From an uncultured Spartobacteria bacterium (lineage in GTDB: Bacteria > Verrucomicrobiota > Verrucomicrobiia > Chthoniobacterales > Chthoniobacteraceae), in contig CAIRYQ010000095.1 in NCBI GenBank assembly GCA_903882875.1, forward strand, positions 1 through 46,454: DNA of 46,454 nt. The letters run 5' to 3'. Of this stretch, positions 7,904-18,000 are shown one piece after another. The stretch's first letter is position 1. Every line of letters begins with the position of its first letter. The notes below the pieces were generated by a model. The model was not told the DNA's origin. It made no database searches and was given only the letters and a program-made list of their open reading frames with translations. The translations under genes were made by a program, and so were the position numbers.

Positions 7904-9589
7904 ATGAACGCAAGGCAGACACTGAGCATTTTCGTCGAACAGGGAATCGTGGATCCGACCGTGGTGGATGACATCCTCCAGGAGGTCTCCGCGACCGGAA
8001 AAACGCTGTGCGACGTGCTCGTGGACTACCAGGCTGTGACCGAGGAGGGCTACTACCAGAGCATCGCGAATGCGATCGGCACGGAGTTTGTGAACCTCAA
8101 GGACTTCACGCCGCCGGTGGGTCTCGTGAAGATGCTGCCCGCGGGTCTCGCGCAGCTCCACCGCGCGTTTCCGCTGGGATTGGAGGACAACATTCTCCAG
8201 GTCGCGCTGATCGATCCGCTGAATCCGCAGACGATCGAGGATCTGCGTTTCGCAATCGGCAAGGACGTGCATCCCGTCGTCGCGCCGATCTACCAGATCG
8301 AGGATCTGATCAAGAAGCACTACGGCTCCGACGCTGCGAGCCTCGACGCGATTCTCGCGGAGCTTGGCGGCGGCATCCAGTTCGGCGGCGAGGGGAAGAA
8401 TCTCGACATCAAGGAAATCGAAAACGAGGCGAACGCCGCGCCGATCATTCGCTACGTGGACCTCGTGCTCGCGCAGGCGATCCAGGATCGGGCGAGCGAC
8501 ATCCACTTCGAGCCGTTCGAGACGGAGTTCAAGATCCGCTACCGCGTGGATGGCGCGCTTTACGAGATGGCGCCGCCGCCGCGCCACCTCGCGAACCCGG
8601 TGATTTCGCGCGTGAAGGTCATGTCGAGCCTGAACATCGCCGAGCGGCGCATCCCGCAGGACGGGCGCATTCAGACGATGATCGCGGGCCGGACCGTGGA
8701 CCTGCGCGTGAGCACGCTGCCGACGCAGTTTGGGGAATCCGTCGTGCTGCGCGTGCTCGATCGCAGCACGGTGAAGCTCGAGATGGAGGCGCTCGGGATG
8801 CCGGACAACATCTACAATTACCTGCTGAAAACGATCCAGATGCCGAACGGCATTTTCATCGTCACGGGGCCGACCGGCTCGGGGAAGACGACCACGCTTT
8901 ATGCCTGCCTGAACAAGATCAACACGGTGGACTCGAAGGTGCTCACCGCGGAGGATCCGGTGGAATATGAAATCGAGGGAATCATCCAGGTGCCGATCCA
9001 AGAGGCGATCGGGCTGAATTTCGCCCGCGTGCTGCGCGCATTCCTCCGTCAGGATCCGGACCGCATCATGGTCGGCGAGACACGCGACGTGGAGACGGCG
9101 CAGATCGCGATCCAGGCTTCGCTCACAGGGCATCTAGTGCTGACGACGCTGCACACGAACGACGCGCCCGGCGCGGTGACGCGGCTCATTGACATGGGAG
9201 TGGAGCCGTTCCTCATCTCAGCCTCGCTCGAGGCGGTGCTCGGCCAGCGCCTCATTCGGCGTGTCTGCGGGGTGTGCCGGCTGCCTTATGAGCCGAGCGA
9301 GAGCGTGCTCGCGCAGCTCGGCCTCACGCCGCAGGAAATCGGCGACAAGAGTTTCTACTACGGCGGCGGCTGCGACGTGTGCAACAACACCGGCTACCGC
9401 GGGCGCAAAGGCATCTACGAGCTGCTCGACATCACCGATCCACTGCGCCAGCTCATCAACGAGCGCGCGCCGTCCGTCGTGATGAAACAGAAGGCCATCG
9501 AGCTCGGCATGGACACGCTGCGGCAGGACGGGCTTCGCTCGATTTACCTCGGCGAAACCACGATCGAGGAAGTGTTGAAATACACGTAA
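7904..9589 (+). CDS. type IV pilus/type II secretion ATPase, PilB/GspE family (copy 2)
   Basis: 561 residues, a tandem paralogue of the protein encoded at 4973-6673. The N-terminal MshEN domain (1-140) is followed by the core ATPase with Walker A GPTGSGKT at 322-329, AEDPVEYE at 349-356, Walker B RIMVGETRD at 387-395 and His box TGHLVLTTLHTND at 408-420. The tetracysteine (C455, C458, C490, C493) is intact, so both copies look active. The first copy has GEIRD where this one has GETRD. It may serve a second pilus or pseudopilus, or form mixed assemblies; the sequence does not decide. It is 18 bp downstream of pilT and 90 bp upstream of pilC. Confidence 0.9.
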   Translation: MNARQTLSIFVEQGIVDPTVVDDILQEVSATGKTLCDVLVDYQAVTEEGYYQSIANAIGTEFVNLKDFTPPVGLVKMLPAGLAQLHRAFPLGLEDNILQVALIDPLNPQTIEDLRFAIGKDVHPVVAPIYQIEDLIKKHYGSDAASLDAILAELGGGIQFGGEGKNLDIKEIENEANAAPIIRYVDLVLAQAIQDRASDIHFEPFETEFKIRYRVDGALYEMAPPPRHLANPVISRVKVMSSLNIAERRIPQDGRIQTMIAGRTVDLRVSTLPTQFGESVVLRVLDRSTVKLEMEALGMPDNIYNYLLKTIQMPNGIFIVTGPTGSGKTTTLYACLNKINTVDSKVLTAEDPVEYEIEGIIQVPIQEAIGLNFARVLRAFLRQDPDRIMVGETRDVETAQIAIQASLTGHLVLTTLHTNDAPGAVTRLIDMGVEPFLISASLEAVLGQRLIRRVCGVCRLPYEPSESVLAQLGLTPQEIGDKSFYYGGGCDVCNNTGYRGRKGIYELLDITDPLRQLINERAPSVVMKQKAIELGMDTLRQDGLRSIYLGETTIEEVLKYT

Positions 9590-9679
9590 CGGCTTATTCA
9601 GGTGCAATCGGGATTCCTTGCCAACATTTTCCAACGCCCCTAACAAACCTCCTGACGCCACAGCGCCCCCTGAAATTTT

Positions 9680-10984
9680 ATGCCGAGATTTGAATACACC
9701 GCCCTCGACGCACGGGGCACCGAGTCCACCGGGATCGTCGAAGCCGACACGCAGAACGAGGTCGTCGCGCAACTCAGGCAGCAGGGATTTTTCCCTACGA
9801 GCGTCGTGCCGGAAGGGCAGGGGAAGAAGCCCGCAAAGGCCGGGAAGGCCGTCGCGAAAAAGGCGGAGGCCGGGAAGCCTGCCGGAAAAAAGTCGGGCGG
9901 CTTTTTCCAGAAAAAGACGATCCCGACGAAGACGCTGATGATCTTCACGCGCCAGCTTGCGACGCTGATTGATGCCGGCCTGCCGCTGCTCAAGGGCCTG
10001 ACGGTGCTCGCCAAGCAGGAGAAGAACCTGGTGCTCAAGGATTCCATCCTGCAGATCGCCGACTCGGTGCAGGGCGGCAGCACGTTTTCCGAAGCGATGG
10101 GGCAGCATCCGCGCATTTTCCAAAAGCTCTACGTGAGCATGGTGAAGGCCGGCGAGATCGGCGGCGTGCTCGAGCTGGTGCTCACGCGGCTCGCCGAATT
10201 CCAGGAAAAGGCGCAGAAGCTGAAGAACAAGATCAAGTCCGCGATGACATATCCGATCGTCGTGCTCACGATCGCGCTGCTCATCCTCGTCTTCCTGCTC
10301 ACGACGATTGTGCCGAAGTTTGCGAAGATTTTCGAGGACATGCTGGGCAAAGAGGAGACGCTCCCCGGCCTCACGCTGTGGGTCATGGCCGCGAGCAATT
10401 TCATCATGGGCATGTTCGTGCCGCCGACGCTGTGGATCACGCTGGTGCTGATCTTCATCTTCGGCAGCGGATGGTGGGCGCTGAACAACACCGTGAAGGG
10501 CATTGACTTCATGGATCGCATGAAGCTGAAGCTGCCCATTTTCGGAGACATCGCACGCAAGGGCGCGATCGCGCGGTTCACACGCACGCTCGGCACGCTC
10601 GTGACGAGCGGCGTGCCCATTCTCCAGGCGCTGAACATCACCAAGGAAACCGCCGGCAACGTCGTGCTGGCCGACGCAATCACGAAGGTCCACGACGCCG
10701 TGAAGGAAGGCGAGAGCATCGTGTCGCCGCTGGAGGCAAGCGGCGTGTTCCCGCCGATGGTGATCAGCATGGTGGATGTCGGCGAGGAGACCGGCCAGCT
10801 CCCCGAGATGCTGCTGAAGGTCGCCGAAGTCTATGACGACGAAGTGGACAACGCGGTGGACAGCCTCACCTCGCTGCTGGAGCCGATCATGATCGTCATC
10901 CTCGCGTTCATCGTCGGCACGATCGTCATCGCGCTGTTCCTTCCGCTGATCAAGATCATCGAGAAGATGCAGACGTCACAATAA
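9680..10984 (+). CDS. pilC: type IV pilus inner-membrane platform protein PilC/GspF
   Basis: 434 residues. N-terminal MPRFEYTALDARG is the classic PilC/GspF start. A Lys/Ala/Gly linker (about 50-78) leads into two GspF domains: FTRQLATLIDAGLPLLKGL (about 92-110) and its repeat FTRTLGTLVTSGVPILQAL (about 296-314). Three to four TM helices are visible (YPIVVLTIALLILVFLLTTI; LWITLVLIFIFGSGWW; the C-terminal IMIVILAFIVGTIVIALFL). It forms the membrane platform on which PilB and PilT act. It precedes the prepilin gene by 47 bp. Confidence 0.93.
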   Translation: MPRFEYTALDARGTESTGIVEADTQNEVVAQLRQQGFFPTSVVPEGQGKKPAKAGKAVAKKAEAGKPAGKKSGGFFQKKTIPTKTLMIFTRQLATLIDAGLPLLKGLTVLAKQEKNLVLKDSILQIADSVQGGSTFSEAMGQHPRIFQKLYVSMVKAGEIGGVLELVLTRLAEFQEKAQKLKNKIKSAMTYPIVVLTIALLILVFLLTTIVPKFAKIFEDMLGKEETLPGLTLWVMAASNFIMGMFVPPTLWITLVLIFIFGSGWWALNNTVKGIDFMDRMKLKLPIFGDIARKGAIARFTRTLGTLVTSGVPILQALNITKETAGNVVLADAITKVHDAVKEGESIVSPLEASGVFPPMVISMVDVGEETGQLPEMLLKVAEVYDDEVDNAVDSLTSLLEPIMIVILAFIVGTIVIALFLPLIKIIEKMQTSQ

Positions 10985-11031
10985 CGGAGAATCCATTGGA
11001 AGCCGGTCGTCAGCCGGATATTTTGTCCCCG

Positions 11032-11745
11032 ATGAGAAAATCTCCCGCCTCCGCATTCACGCTGATCGAGATGCTCACGGTGCTGGCCATCATAGTGATC
11101 CTCACCGGCCTTGTCCTGTCCATCGGAGTCTATGTGCAGAAAAGGGGCGCGCTCGCGCGCACGGCCGGCGAGATCGCGATGCTCGGGGCGGCATGCGAGA
11201 GCTACAAGGGCGACACCGGGCATTACCCGCAGGACACCTCGGTCAACAGCGTCACGGACAGCATCAGCCCGAAGGCTGACTTTATCCCGATTGCTCCGAA
11301 ATATGCGGCTTCGTCGCTTTTCCTCTACAAGGAACTCACCGGTGACAAATCCACGACGGGAGACACGGATCTCGGCGGACAGCCTGCGAGCGGCCCGCCG
11401 AACGGCATTCCGGATTTTGGCCAGACTCGTTACCTGAAGGAATTTGAGCCGCGAATCCTGAATGTGGTGAAGGATCCGACCACGGGCAAAATCACAACCG
11501 TGAATTATTTCCAGGACGCATTTGGATTTTCCTACGCGTATTCGACTGCGGCGGCAAAGGACGAGCAGACGTTCCAGACTTCACTTCTGACCAATCCGGG
11601 CAATGCCTCAACCCAGCGCCCGACCGGTGCCGCGCTCCACGGCTTCAACGCAGGCAGTTTCGATCTGTGGTCCACCGGCGGCAGCAATCCGAACGGCGGG
11701 GTGAATCAGGATCTCGAGTGGGCGAAGTGGGTGAAGAACTGGTAG
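11032..11745 (+). CDS. type IV prepilin-like protein
   Basis: 237 residues. MRKSPASA is followed by FTLIEMLTVLAIIVILTGLV, the N-methylation and hydrophobic spine motif of type IV pilins, with Glu at +5. The residue before the cleavage site is Ala rather than the usual Gly. After the spine helix come QKRGALARTAGEIAMLGAAC and then a globular C-terminus ending in a Gly/Asn-rich segment. The ATG at 11032 gives the standard short basic leader; an in-frame TTG at 10996 would lengthen it without reason. It could be the major pilin or a GspG-like pseudopilin (the GHYP segment near the first third is GspG-like). It is last in the pil operon and converges on the aldo/keto reductase. Confidence 0.85.
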   Translation: MRKSPASAFTLIEMLTVLAIIVILTGLVLSIGVYVQKRGALARTAGEIAMLGAACESYKGDTGHYPQDTSVNSVTDSISPKADFIPIAPKYAASSLFLYKELTGDKSTTGDTDLGGQPASGPPNGIPDFGQTRYLKEFEPRILNVVKDPTTGKITTVNYFQDAFGFSYAYSTAAAKDEQTFQTSLLTNPGNASTQRPTGAALHGFNAGSFDLWSTGGSNPNGGVNQDLEWAKWVKNW

Positions 11746-11766
11746 CGCGCGGCCGCGTACCGTTCG

Positions 11767-12954
11767 TCAGTCCCCGCCCTGGCTCAGACGTTTCTTCGGC
11801 GCGTCGTGCATCAGTTCGTGCGCTTCGGCAAGCACCTGCGGAATGCGATCAGCAAAGGGACTCCTCGCGCACGCGGCCCGCACTTTTGCCGCGTCAAAGT
11901 CTGCCGCATTTGCGCCGGGGAACCAGTGCCCGGCGTTACCCATGAGGTTGTAGCGCATCTTGCCCCAGTCCGTGAGACCGAGCCCGCGGGCGAACGTGAA
12001 GAGGCGGATGATTTCCTGCACGTTCACCTCGCCGGGAACGTCCACGTAGTTCGGCAGTCCCTCGCTCCAGCGCGCGCACCAGTCGTCGCCGAGGACGCTG
12101 CGCATTTCCTCGCGGAGCTTGTGCTCGATGGGCGCGGTGATTTTCTCCGCGTCGGCGTAGTGTGCGAGTCCCGCGATGTGATCGTCAAAGTCCGACGGCT
12201 TCGCGGTGCCGAGGCTCAGCGTGTGAATCTCCGGGCGCGCGAGGCACCACAGGTCGTTCCACTGCATCGGCGAAAGAGGCGCGCACAGCTCGGCGAGACG
12301 TGGCGGCGGGGCGTAGAGCTTCCCGCCCTTGTCGTTCGGGCTGATGATGAACATGCCCATGTCGCGCTTCGTCGCTGCCTGCACCGCGGGCCAGTTCAGC
12401 TCGTTCACGAAATACCAGTGCAGGTTCACGTAGTCGAATTCGTCGCTCTCGATCGCCTTCACGATGAGGTCCGTCGTCGCGTGCGTGCTGAAGCCGATGA
12501 AGCGACAGCGCCCCTCGCGCTGGAGCTTGCGCGCCTCGTCGAGGCAGCCGCCCTTGCGCAGCGACCAGTCGAGCAGCTCGGCGTTGTTGATGCCATGCAG
12601 CGAGAGAAGATCCACATGATCGAGCTTCAGGTAGGCCATGGATTTCTCGAACGTCTCGCGAAACTCCCGCGCCGTCGCAAAGGGTGCGATTTTCGTCTGC
12701 ACGATCATTTTCTCGCGCGGCAGGCGCGGCAAAATCCACCCGAGCTGCATCTCGCTGCTGCCGTAGCCGCGCGCGGTCTCAATGTGGTTGATGCCGAGTT
12801 CGAGCGAGCGCAGAATCGTCGCCTCCAGATTCCGTTGTCCCGCCTCGTCCACGGCCTCGGGCTTCACATCATCCCAGCTCTGCTGGTAGCGCATCCCTCC
12901 GCAGGAAAAGACGGGCATCTGCAAATTGGTGCGACCAAAGCGGCGGTAATACAT
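11767..12954 (-). CDS. aldo/keto reductase family oxidoreductase
   Basis: 395 residues starting MYYRRFGRTNLQMPVFSCGG, the usual AKR N-terminus. The active-site region is IETARGYGSSE, with the expected Tyr but a Glu where the classical family has Asp. Lys in QTKIAPF and His in LSLHG complete the likely tetrad. The middle has IGFSTHAT and NLHWYFVN. The C-terminal third (after about 270) is a helical extension beyond the TIM barrel. It is probably an NADP-dependent reductase of unknown substrate. It converges on the prepilin gene (21-bp gap) and lies 88 bp downstream of the SDR gene on the same strand, so the two may be co-transcribed. Confidence 0.88.
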   Translation of the reverse strand: MYYRRFGRTNLQMPVFSCGGMRYQQSWDDVKPEAVDEAGQRNLEATILRSLELGINHIETARGYGSSEMQLGWILPRLPREKMIVQTKIAPFATAREFRETFEKSMAYLKLDHVDLLSLHGINNAELLDWSLRKGGCLDEARKLQREGRCRFIGFSTHATTDLIVKAIESDEFDYVNLHWYFVNELNWPAVQAATKRDMGMFIISPNDKGGKLYAPPPRLAELCAPLSPMQWNDLWCLARPEIHTLSLGTAKPSDFDDHIAGLAHYADAEKITAPIEHKLREEMRSVLGDDWCARWSEGLPNYVDVPGEVNVQEIIRLFTFARGLGLTDWGKMRYNLMGNAGHWFPGANAADFDAAKVRAACARSPFADRIPQVLAEAHELMHDAPKKRLSQGGD

Positions 12955-13042
12955 GTCCTCACTTATGCCGAAAGCGCGCGGCCCGCGGCAAGAACGCTCG
13001 GCGTGTCCCGACGATGCCGGAGCGCCGTGATGCGAAATTTTT

Positions 13043-13792
13043 CTACGCGATGCGCGAAGTCAGGCCTCCGTCAACCGTCAGCGTGTCGCCGGTGATGTAG
13101 TCATTCTTCGCGAGCATCACGATCACGTCGGCGACCTGCTTGGGTGTGCCTTCGCGGGCGAGCGGGATGCGGTGTTCGAGGTTCAGCTTCTTCTGCGCCT
13201 CGCTCATGTTCTCGTGGAATTTCGTGCGGATGACGCCGGGCGCGACGCAGTTCACACGGATGTTGTCCGCGGCGAGTTCGCGGGCGAGTGCGCGCGTGAG
13301 CTGGGGTAGCGCGCCCTTTGCGGCCTGGTAGGCGATTGAGCCCATGACGCCGAGTTTTCCGGCGGTGGAAGAGATGAGAATGATCGCGCCTTCCTTGTGC
13401 TTGCGAATGTGCGGGACGGCGGCGCGGGAGAGGTGGAAGACAGCGTGAACATGCACGTCGAACGCCGCATTCCACGCCTCGGTCGTGACTTCGAAGAGGC
13501 CGCCGGGCACTGCGCCACCGGCTGAGTGGACAAGCACGTCGAGCCGCCTGAGTTCCTTCGCCGCCTCGTCCACGAGGTGTGAGCACTGGGCAGGCGAGGC
13601 GCAGTCTCCGGTGAGGACGACACATTCGCGCCCGAGCTTTTCGATTTCGCGCAGCATGCGCTGCGCGTCGTCGTCGATATGCCGCGAGGTGATGGCGATG
13701 TCGGCGCCTTCCTTTGCGAATGCGAGTGCGGTGGCTGCGCCAATGCCGCGTGTTCCGCCGGTGATGAGAACTGCTTTTCCGTGGAGGATCAT
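13043..13792 (-). CDS. short-chain dehydrogenase/reductase (FabG-like)
   Basis: 249 residues from ATG 13792 (MILHGKAVLITGGTRGIG); a longer in-frame extension upstream is rejected because it precedes the canonical SDR start. Rossmann signature TGGTRGIG at about 10-17, SAGG (NAG equivalent), catalytic Ser in ISSTAG, YQAAK with Tyr and Lys, and the C-terminal VDGG. This is a classical NAD(P)-dependent SDR; substrate unknown. No fab genes are adjacent, so a role in fatty acid synthesis is not supported by context. Confidence 0.9.
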   Translation of the reverse strand: MILHGKAVLITGGTRGIGAATALAFAKEGADIAITSRHIDDDAQRMLREIEKLGRECVVLTGDCASPAQCSHLVDEAAKELRRLDVLVHSAGGAVPGGLFEVTTEAWNAAFDVHVHAVFHLSRAAVPHIRKHKEGAIILISSTAGKLGVMGSIAYQAAKGALPQLTRALARELAADNIRVNCVAPGVIRTKFHENMSEAQKKLNLEHRIPLAREGTPKQVADVIVMLAKNDYITGDTLTVDGGLTSRIA

Positions 13793-13973
13793 GGATGTTT
13801 GCGAAGTGGGGCTTCGCCTTGTGCGGGCCGAAAATGATTTCCCAGCCACGCAAGGTCAACCTTCTGATTGTGACATTCGCAGATATTCTGGAACAGCGTG
13901 CCGCGCCAAAATCCACACCGCTCCGGCCAATGGAAGGGTTGGCAGGCGGCGCGCTGGCTCCCATTATTTCATC

Positions 13974-14156
13974 ATGAAATTCAAACCCGCAAAGGTGGCC
14001 CGCAAGCTCGGAGACGACCGCAACGAGAAGGCAGTGAATCAGCCAATCCTCGATCATAACTTCAAACAATCACGCGACGTGCATGAGGATCGAGGCCGCG
14101 TGCAAAGCAAGCTCGGCAAATCCGTCCACACGGACAAAGGCAAGGCGAGGCGGTAG
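13974..14156 (+). CDS. small basic hypothetical protein (60 aa)
   Basis: 60 residues, MKFKPAKVARKLG to KSVHTDKGKARR, very hydrophilic and Lys/Arg/Asp-rich with no membrane segment or signal. The codons look like those of neighbouring genes and the reading frame is closed by TAG 15 bp before the end of the convergent parA gene. I do not recognise a family. A small nucleic-acid-binding or ribosome-associated protein is possible from the charge alone, but this is a guess. Confidence 0.5.
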   Translation: MKFKPAKVARKLGDDRNEKAVNQPILDHNFKQSRDVHEDRGRVQSKLGKSVHTDKGKARR

Positions 14157-14170
14157 CCGCAGCGCAGTGG

Positions 14171-14959
14171 TCAGTCCGCGATTGTGACGGGCTTCACGCC
14201 TTCGCGGGTGAGGAATTCCTTTGCGAGCGAGCGGTATGCCGCGGAGCCGAGGCCGCCCGGTTCGTATTGGATGATGGGCTGGCCGTGGCTCGGCGCTTCG
14301 GCGAGGCGGATGGTGCGCGGGATCACGGTCTTAAAAATGATGTCGCCGTAGTGCTTCTGGATCTCGCCGATGACGGCGTTCGAGTGGTTCGTGCGCAGGT
14401 ACATCGTCATGAGGATGCCGCAGAGCTGGAGTGCGCCATTTGCGCCAGACTGGCGGAGCTGCTCGCAGACACCGATGATTTTTGCGAGCCCCTCAAGGCT
14501 GTAGTATTCGCATTGGAGCGGGATGAGGATATCGTCGGCGGCGCAGAGCGCGTTCGTCATGAGCACGCCGAGCGAGGGCGGGCAGTCGAGGAGGATGAAG
14601 TCGAACGGCGCATCCGCACGCATCGAAGTGAGCGCATCACGGAGCCGCATGAGATGATCGCCGGAACGGATCGCTTCGACTTCCACGCCGGCGAGGTCGA
14701 GGTTCGCAGGGACGATCCAGAGATTCGGGAAGCGCGTGGGGACGACCATTTCTTCGAGTGCCGCCGCACCCATCATCGGTGCGGATGCGGAGATTTCATC
14801 CATCGGCTCGACGCCGAGTCCGCTGGTGGCATTTGCCTGCGGGTCGAGGTCAATGAGCAAGGTGCGCTGGCCCATCTCCGCGAGGCAGGCGCTGAGGTTG
14901 AGCGTGGTGGTCGTCTTGCCGACGCCGCCTTTCTGGTTCGCCACGGCGATTACTTTCAT
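14171..14959 (-). CDS. parA: ParA/Soj family ATPase
   Basis: 262 residues from ATG 14959 (MKVIAVANQKGGVGKTTTTL); the frame is open further upstream but this is the canonical start. Deviant Walker A KGGVGKTT at 10-17, switch I/A' LIDLDPQANATSGLG, Walker B FILLDCPPSLG, and the Soj-type stretch YYSLEGLAKI. It is a dimerising ATPase that moves chromosome origins or plasmid cargo on nucleoid DNA with ParB. No parB is present nearby; the neighbours are the small basic gene (convergent) and the SNF2 helicase (divergent, 124 bp). Confidence 0.92.
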   Translation of the reverse strand: MKVIAVANQKGGVGKTTTTLNLSACLAEMGQRTLLIDLDPQANATSGLGVEPMDEISASAPMMGAAALEEMVVPTRFPNLWIVPANLDLAGVEVEAIRSGDHLMRLRDALTSMRADAPFDFILLDCPPSLGVLMTNALCAADDILIPLQCEYYSLEGLAKIIGVCEQLRQSGANGALQLCGILMTMYLRTNHSNAVIGEIQKHYGDIIFKTVIPRTIRLAEAPSHGQPIIQYEPGGLGSAAYRSLAKEFLTREGVKPVTIAD

Positions 14960-15083
14960 GAATGTGCGGAGTGTAGGAATGCGGAGTGCGATGAACAGAA
15001 AATTGGCGCGCGGGGATTTTCCGCGGAGAATTTGCGCGCGTCCGCAATTTCTGCGGTTTCGCGCGCGGCGGGATCGTGTTTGA

Positions 15084-18000
15084 ATGTGCGTTCGCACGAT
15101 GGTCGAACTCACTGAAAAAATTCTGATGGAAGCCGGAGGCTGGGAGGCCATGAAGGAGGCGCGCGCGATGTTCGAGGCGGGAAAGGTGATCGAGGCCGGC
15201 TACGAGCCGCCGCTGCTCGCAGGCCGCGTCCGCGGTGCGGAAGGCGAGTTTCGCACAGGGCTGCATGTGCGTTCGCGGACAGACATGGAGAACACCTGCA
15301 CTTGTCCGGTGAGCCGCAGACGCGGCCTGATCTGCGCGCATTCGCTCGCGGTCGGCGTGGCAGTGATCCGCGGTCTGAAAAAGCCGGATCCGAATCCGGG
15401 CGATGGAGTCAATCGTGAAGCCGCGGCAGTGCCCGCGGCCGCGAGTGGCGGCGGTGATAGCGCAGCGTCCGCACCCGCAAGTGATCCGAATTTTTCCTCC
15501 GACGCAGACGGCGCAGACGCCTCACTGCATGTGATTCTGCCGTCAAACCGCGCCGCGGCGTGGGAGAAAAAATCCGTGATGATCGTGTGCGAAATCGAAA
15601 CCGCCGGACAGCGGAAGCCGCTCGGCACGCTCGACAAATCTCGACGCTTCCGAGTGAGCGAGGCGGATGTGCGGCTCGCGACACACCTGCGCACGCTCGC
15701 GGATGGAAAACTGCCGGCGATGGCGATGCTCACGCGCGGTCAGTTCGCTATGCTCCTCGGTGTGCTCGAAGGACACCCGCGCGTGACTTTCGGTAAGTCG
15801 CAGCCCGTGCGAATCGAAGGGCAGGGGAGTCGCGACTCGCTCCACATTGAGCGCGCGGAGGATGGTTCTCTGCGCGTGTCGCACATGCCTGCGGAAGGCA
15901 TTTTGCTGCTCGCGGAAAATTCGGCGTGGCGGCTGCGCGACAATAAATTTACGCCGGTCGCGCCAGGATTGCCAGCAGCCTACCTCGCGGTGCTGGAACG
16001 GGCGATCAGCATTCCCGCAGACGCGGCGGATGCGTTCGCAGCGCGGGAGCTTCCAATGCTCGGCGGATATTTTGAAATCGAGGGCGACATCATGCCGGGC
16101 GTGCCGGGCATGCCGGAAGAAATCCCGGTGCCAAAGTTTGCCGCATACTTCGAGGGCTCGCTGAATTTTCTCACCGCGCGCATCGAGGCAATCTACGGCG
16201 AGCGGCGCGCGACCCTTGATGCCACCGGCGCGGCGCTCGCGAAATTTCTGCGCAACCGCCCGGCCGAACAGGCTGCGCTGGATAGGCTGCGCGCATTCGG
16301 ATTTTCCGGGCCGGACAGGAAAGGGGAACTCACACTCAAGGGCGAGCAGCGCATCCTTGCTTTCTTTGCCGCGGGCCTGCCCCGGCTGCAACGTGAATGG
16401 ACGGTGGATGTCGGCGCGAGATTTGAATTCGTCACGCGCGAAGTCGAGCGGATTGAGCCGCGCTTGGAAATCCGATCGTCTGGCGAGCAGTGGTTCGACC
16501 TCTCGTATGAACTCGGAACCGCCGCTGGCGAACGGTTCTCGGGCGCGGATATCGCGCGGCTGTTGCAAGGTGGTCAGAGCCATATCCGACGCAAAAACGG
16601 GAAACTCGCGGTCTTTGATCCAGGGCTGCTGGACGAATTCGAGCAAGTCCTACGGGAGAGCAATCCAAGGCAGGCTCAGGCGGGCGTCTATCGTCTGGAG
16701 CATCGGCAGGCCGGCGCATTGGAAGCCTTTGCCGAAGAAAACGGGGTGGCCGTGAATGGCGAACAAAGGTGGCGCGAATGGGCCGGTGCCGCTCGGAAGC
16801 TGAACCGTCTAAAACCAGTGCCACTCGGTTCGTTGGATTCAGTCCTCAGGGAATACCAGAAACAGGGTGTTTATTGGCTTAATTTTCTGTCGCAAAACGG
16901 ATTTGGTGGAATATTGGCTGACGAAATGGGACTTGGAAAGACACTTCAGGCCCTCGCATTTCTCCGCACCCTGAACGGGCAGGAACCAAGTCTGATTGTG
17001 TGTCCGTCGTCACTCATTTTCAACTGGCGCGCAGAGGCTGAGAAGTGGACACCCGAACTGCGAGTGCTGCCTCTTGATGGCCCGAATCGCGCCGACGAAT
17101 TCCCCAAAATCGCGTCCGCAAATTTGGTAATTACGAGTTATCCATTGTTACGACGTGATATTGAGTCGTATCGCACACAGCAGTTCAGTGCGGTGATTCT
17201 TGACGAAGCCCAGCACATCAAGAATCCGGAAAGTCAGAGTGCGCAGGCCGCCTCAATCCTCATGGCGCGGCACCGGTTTGTACTCACTGGCACGCCAGTG
17301 GAGAATTCTGTCCGCGACATCTGGTCATTGATGAATTTTTTGATGCCGGGATATCTTGGCACAAAAAAAGAATTTCATGACCGATATGAATACGCAATTC
17401 AGCGCGAGGCTGCCAGCCCAGAGCAACAACGACTGACACGCAGGATCGGTCCATTCTTATTGCGCCGCACAAAGCGAGATGTTGCAAAGGAAATACCAGA
17501 TAAACTGGAGCAAGTATCTTATTGTGAATTAACAGGGGAGCAGGAGAAAATTTACGCACAACTCGTGAGTGCAACGAAAACGAAAATCTCAGAGATCTCC
17601 GGCCAGAAAGACCGAAACAAGGCCCGGATGGTGATGCTAACCGCGCTTCTCAGGCTCCGCCAGGCCGCGTGCGATGCCCGTTTGCTTGGCTTGGAAAATC
17701 CACCATCTGAAGCCGAGGCATCCGGCAAGTTAGATTTGCTTGAGGAGCTGCTGCTGGAAGCTCTGGACGGAGGCCATCGTGTGCTGATTTTCAGCCAATT
17801 CGTGACCATGCTTGGCTACATCCGAGAACGCCTCGACAGACTTGGGATTACCCATTGCTATCTGGACGGCCAGACGCGTGATCGCGCCGTACAGGTGGGA
17901 CGCTTTCAGTCTGGTAGCATCCCAATTTTTCTCATCAGCCTGAAAGCTGGCGGCACCGGCCTGAATCTGACGGCCGCCGACACTGTGATTCATTTCGATC

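Noticed and set aside
11806-13095. 429-codon plus-strand frame opposite the aldo/keto reductase
   Set aside because: Shadow of a clear aldo/keto reductase on the minus strand.
15543-16646. 367-codon minus-strand frame opposite the SNF2 N-terminal half
   Set aside because: Antisense shadow; no motifs, and the SWIM-SNF2 frame is continuous on the plus strand.
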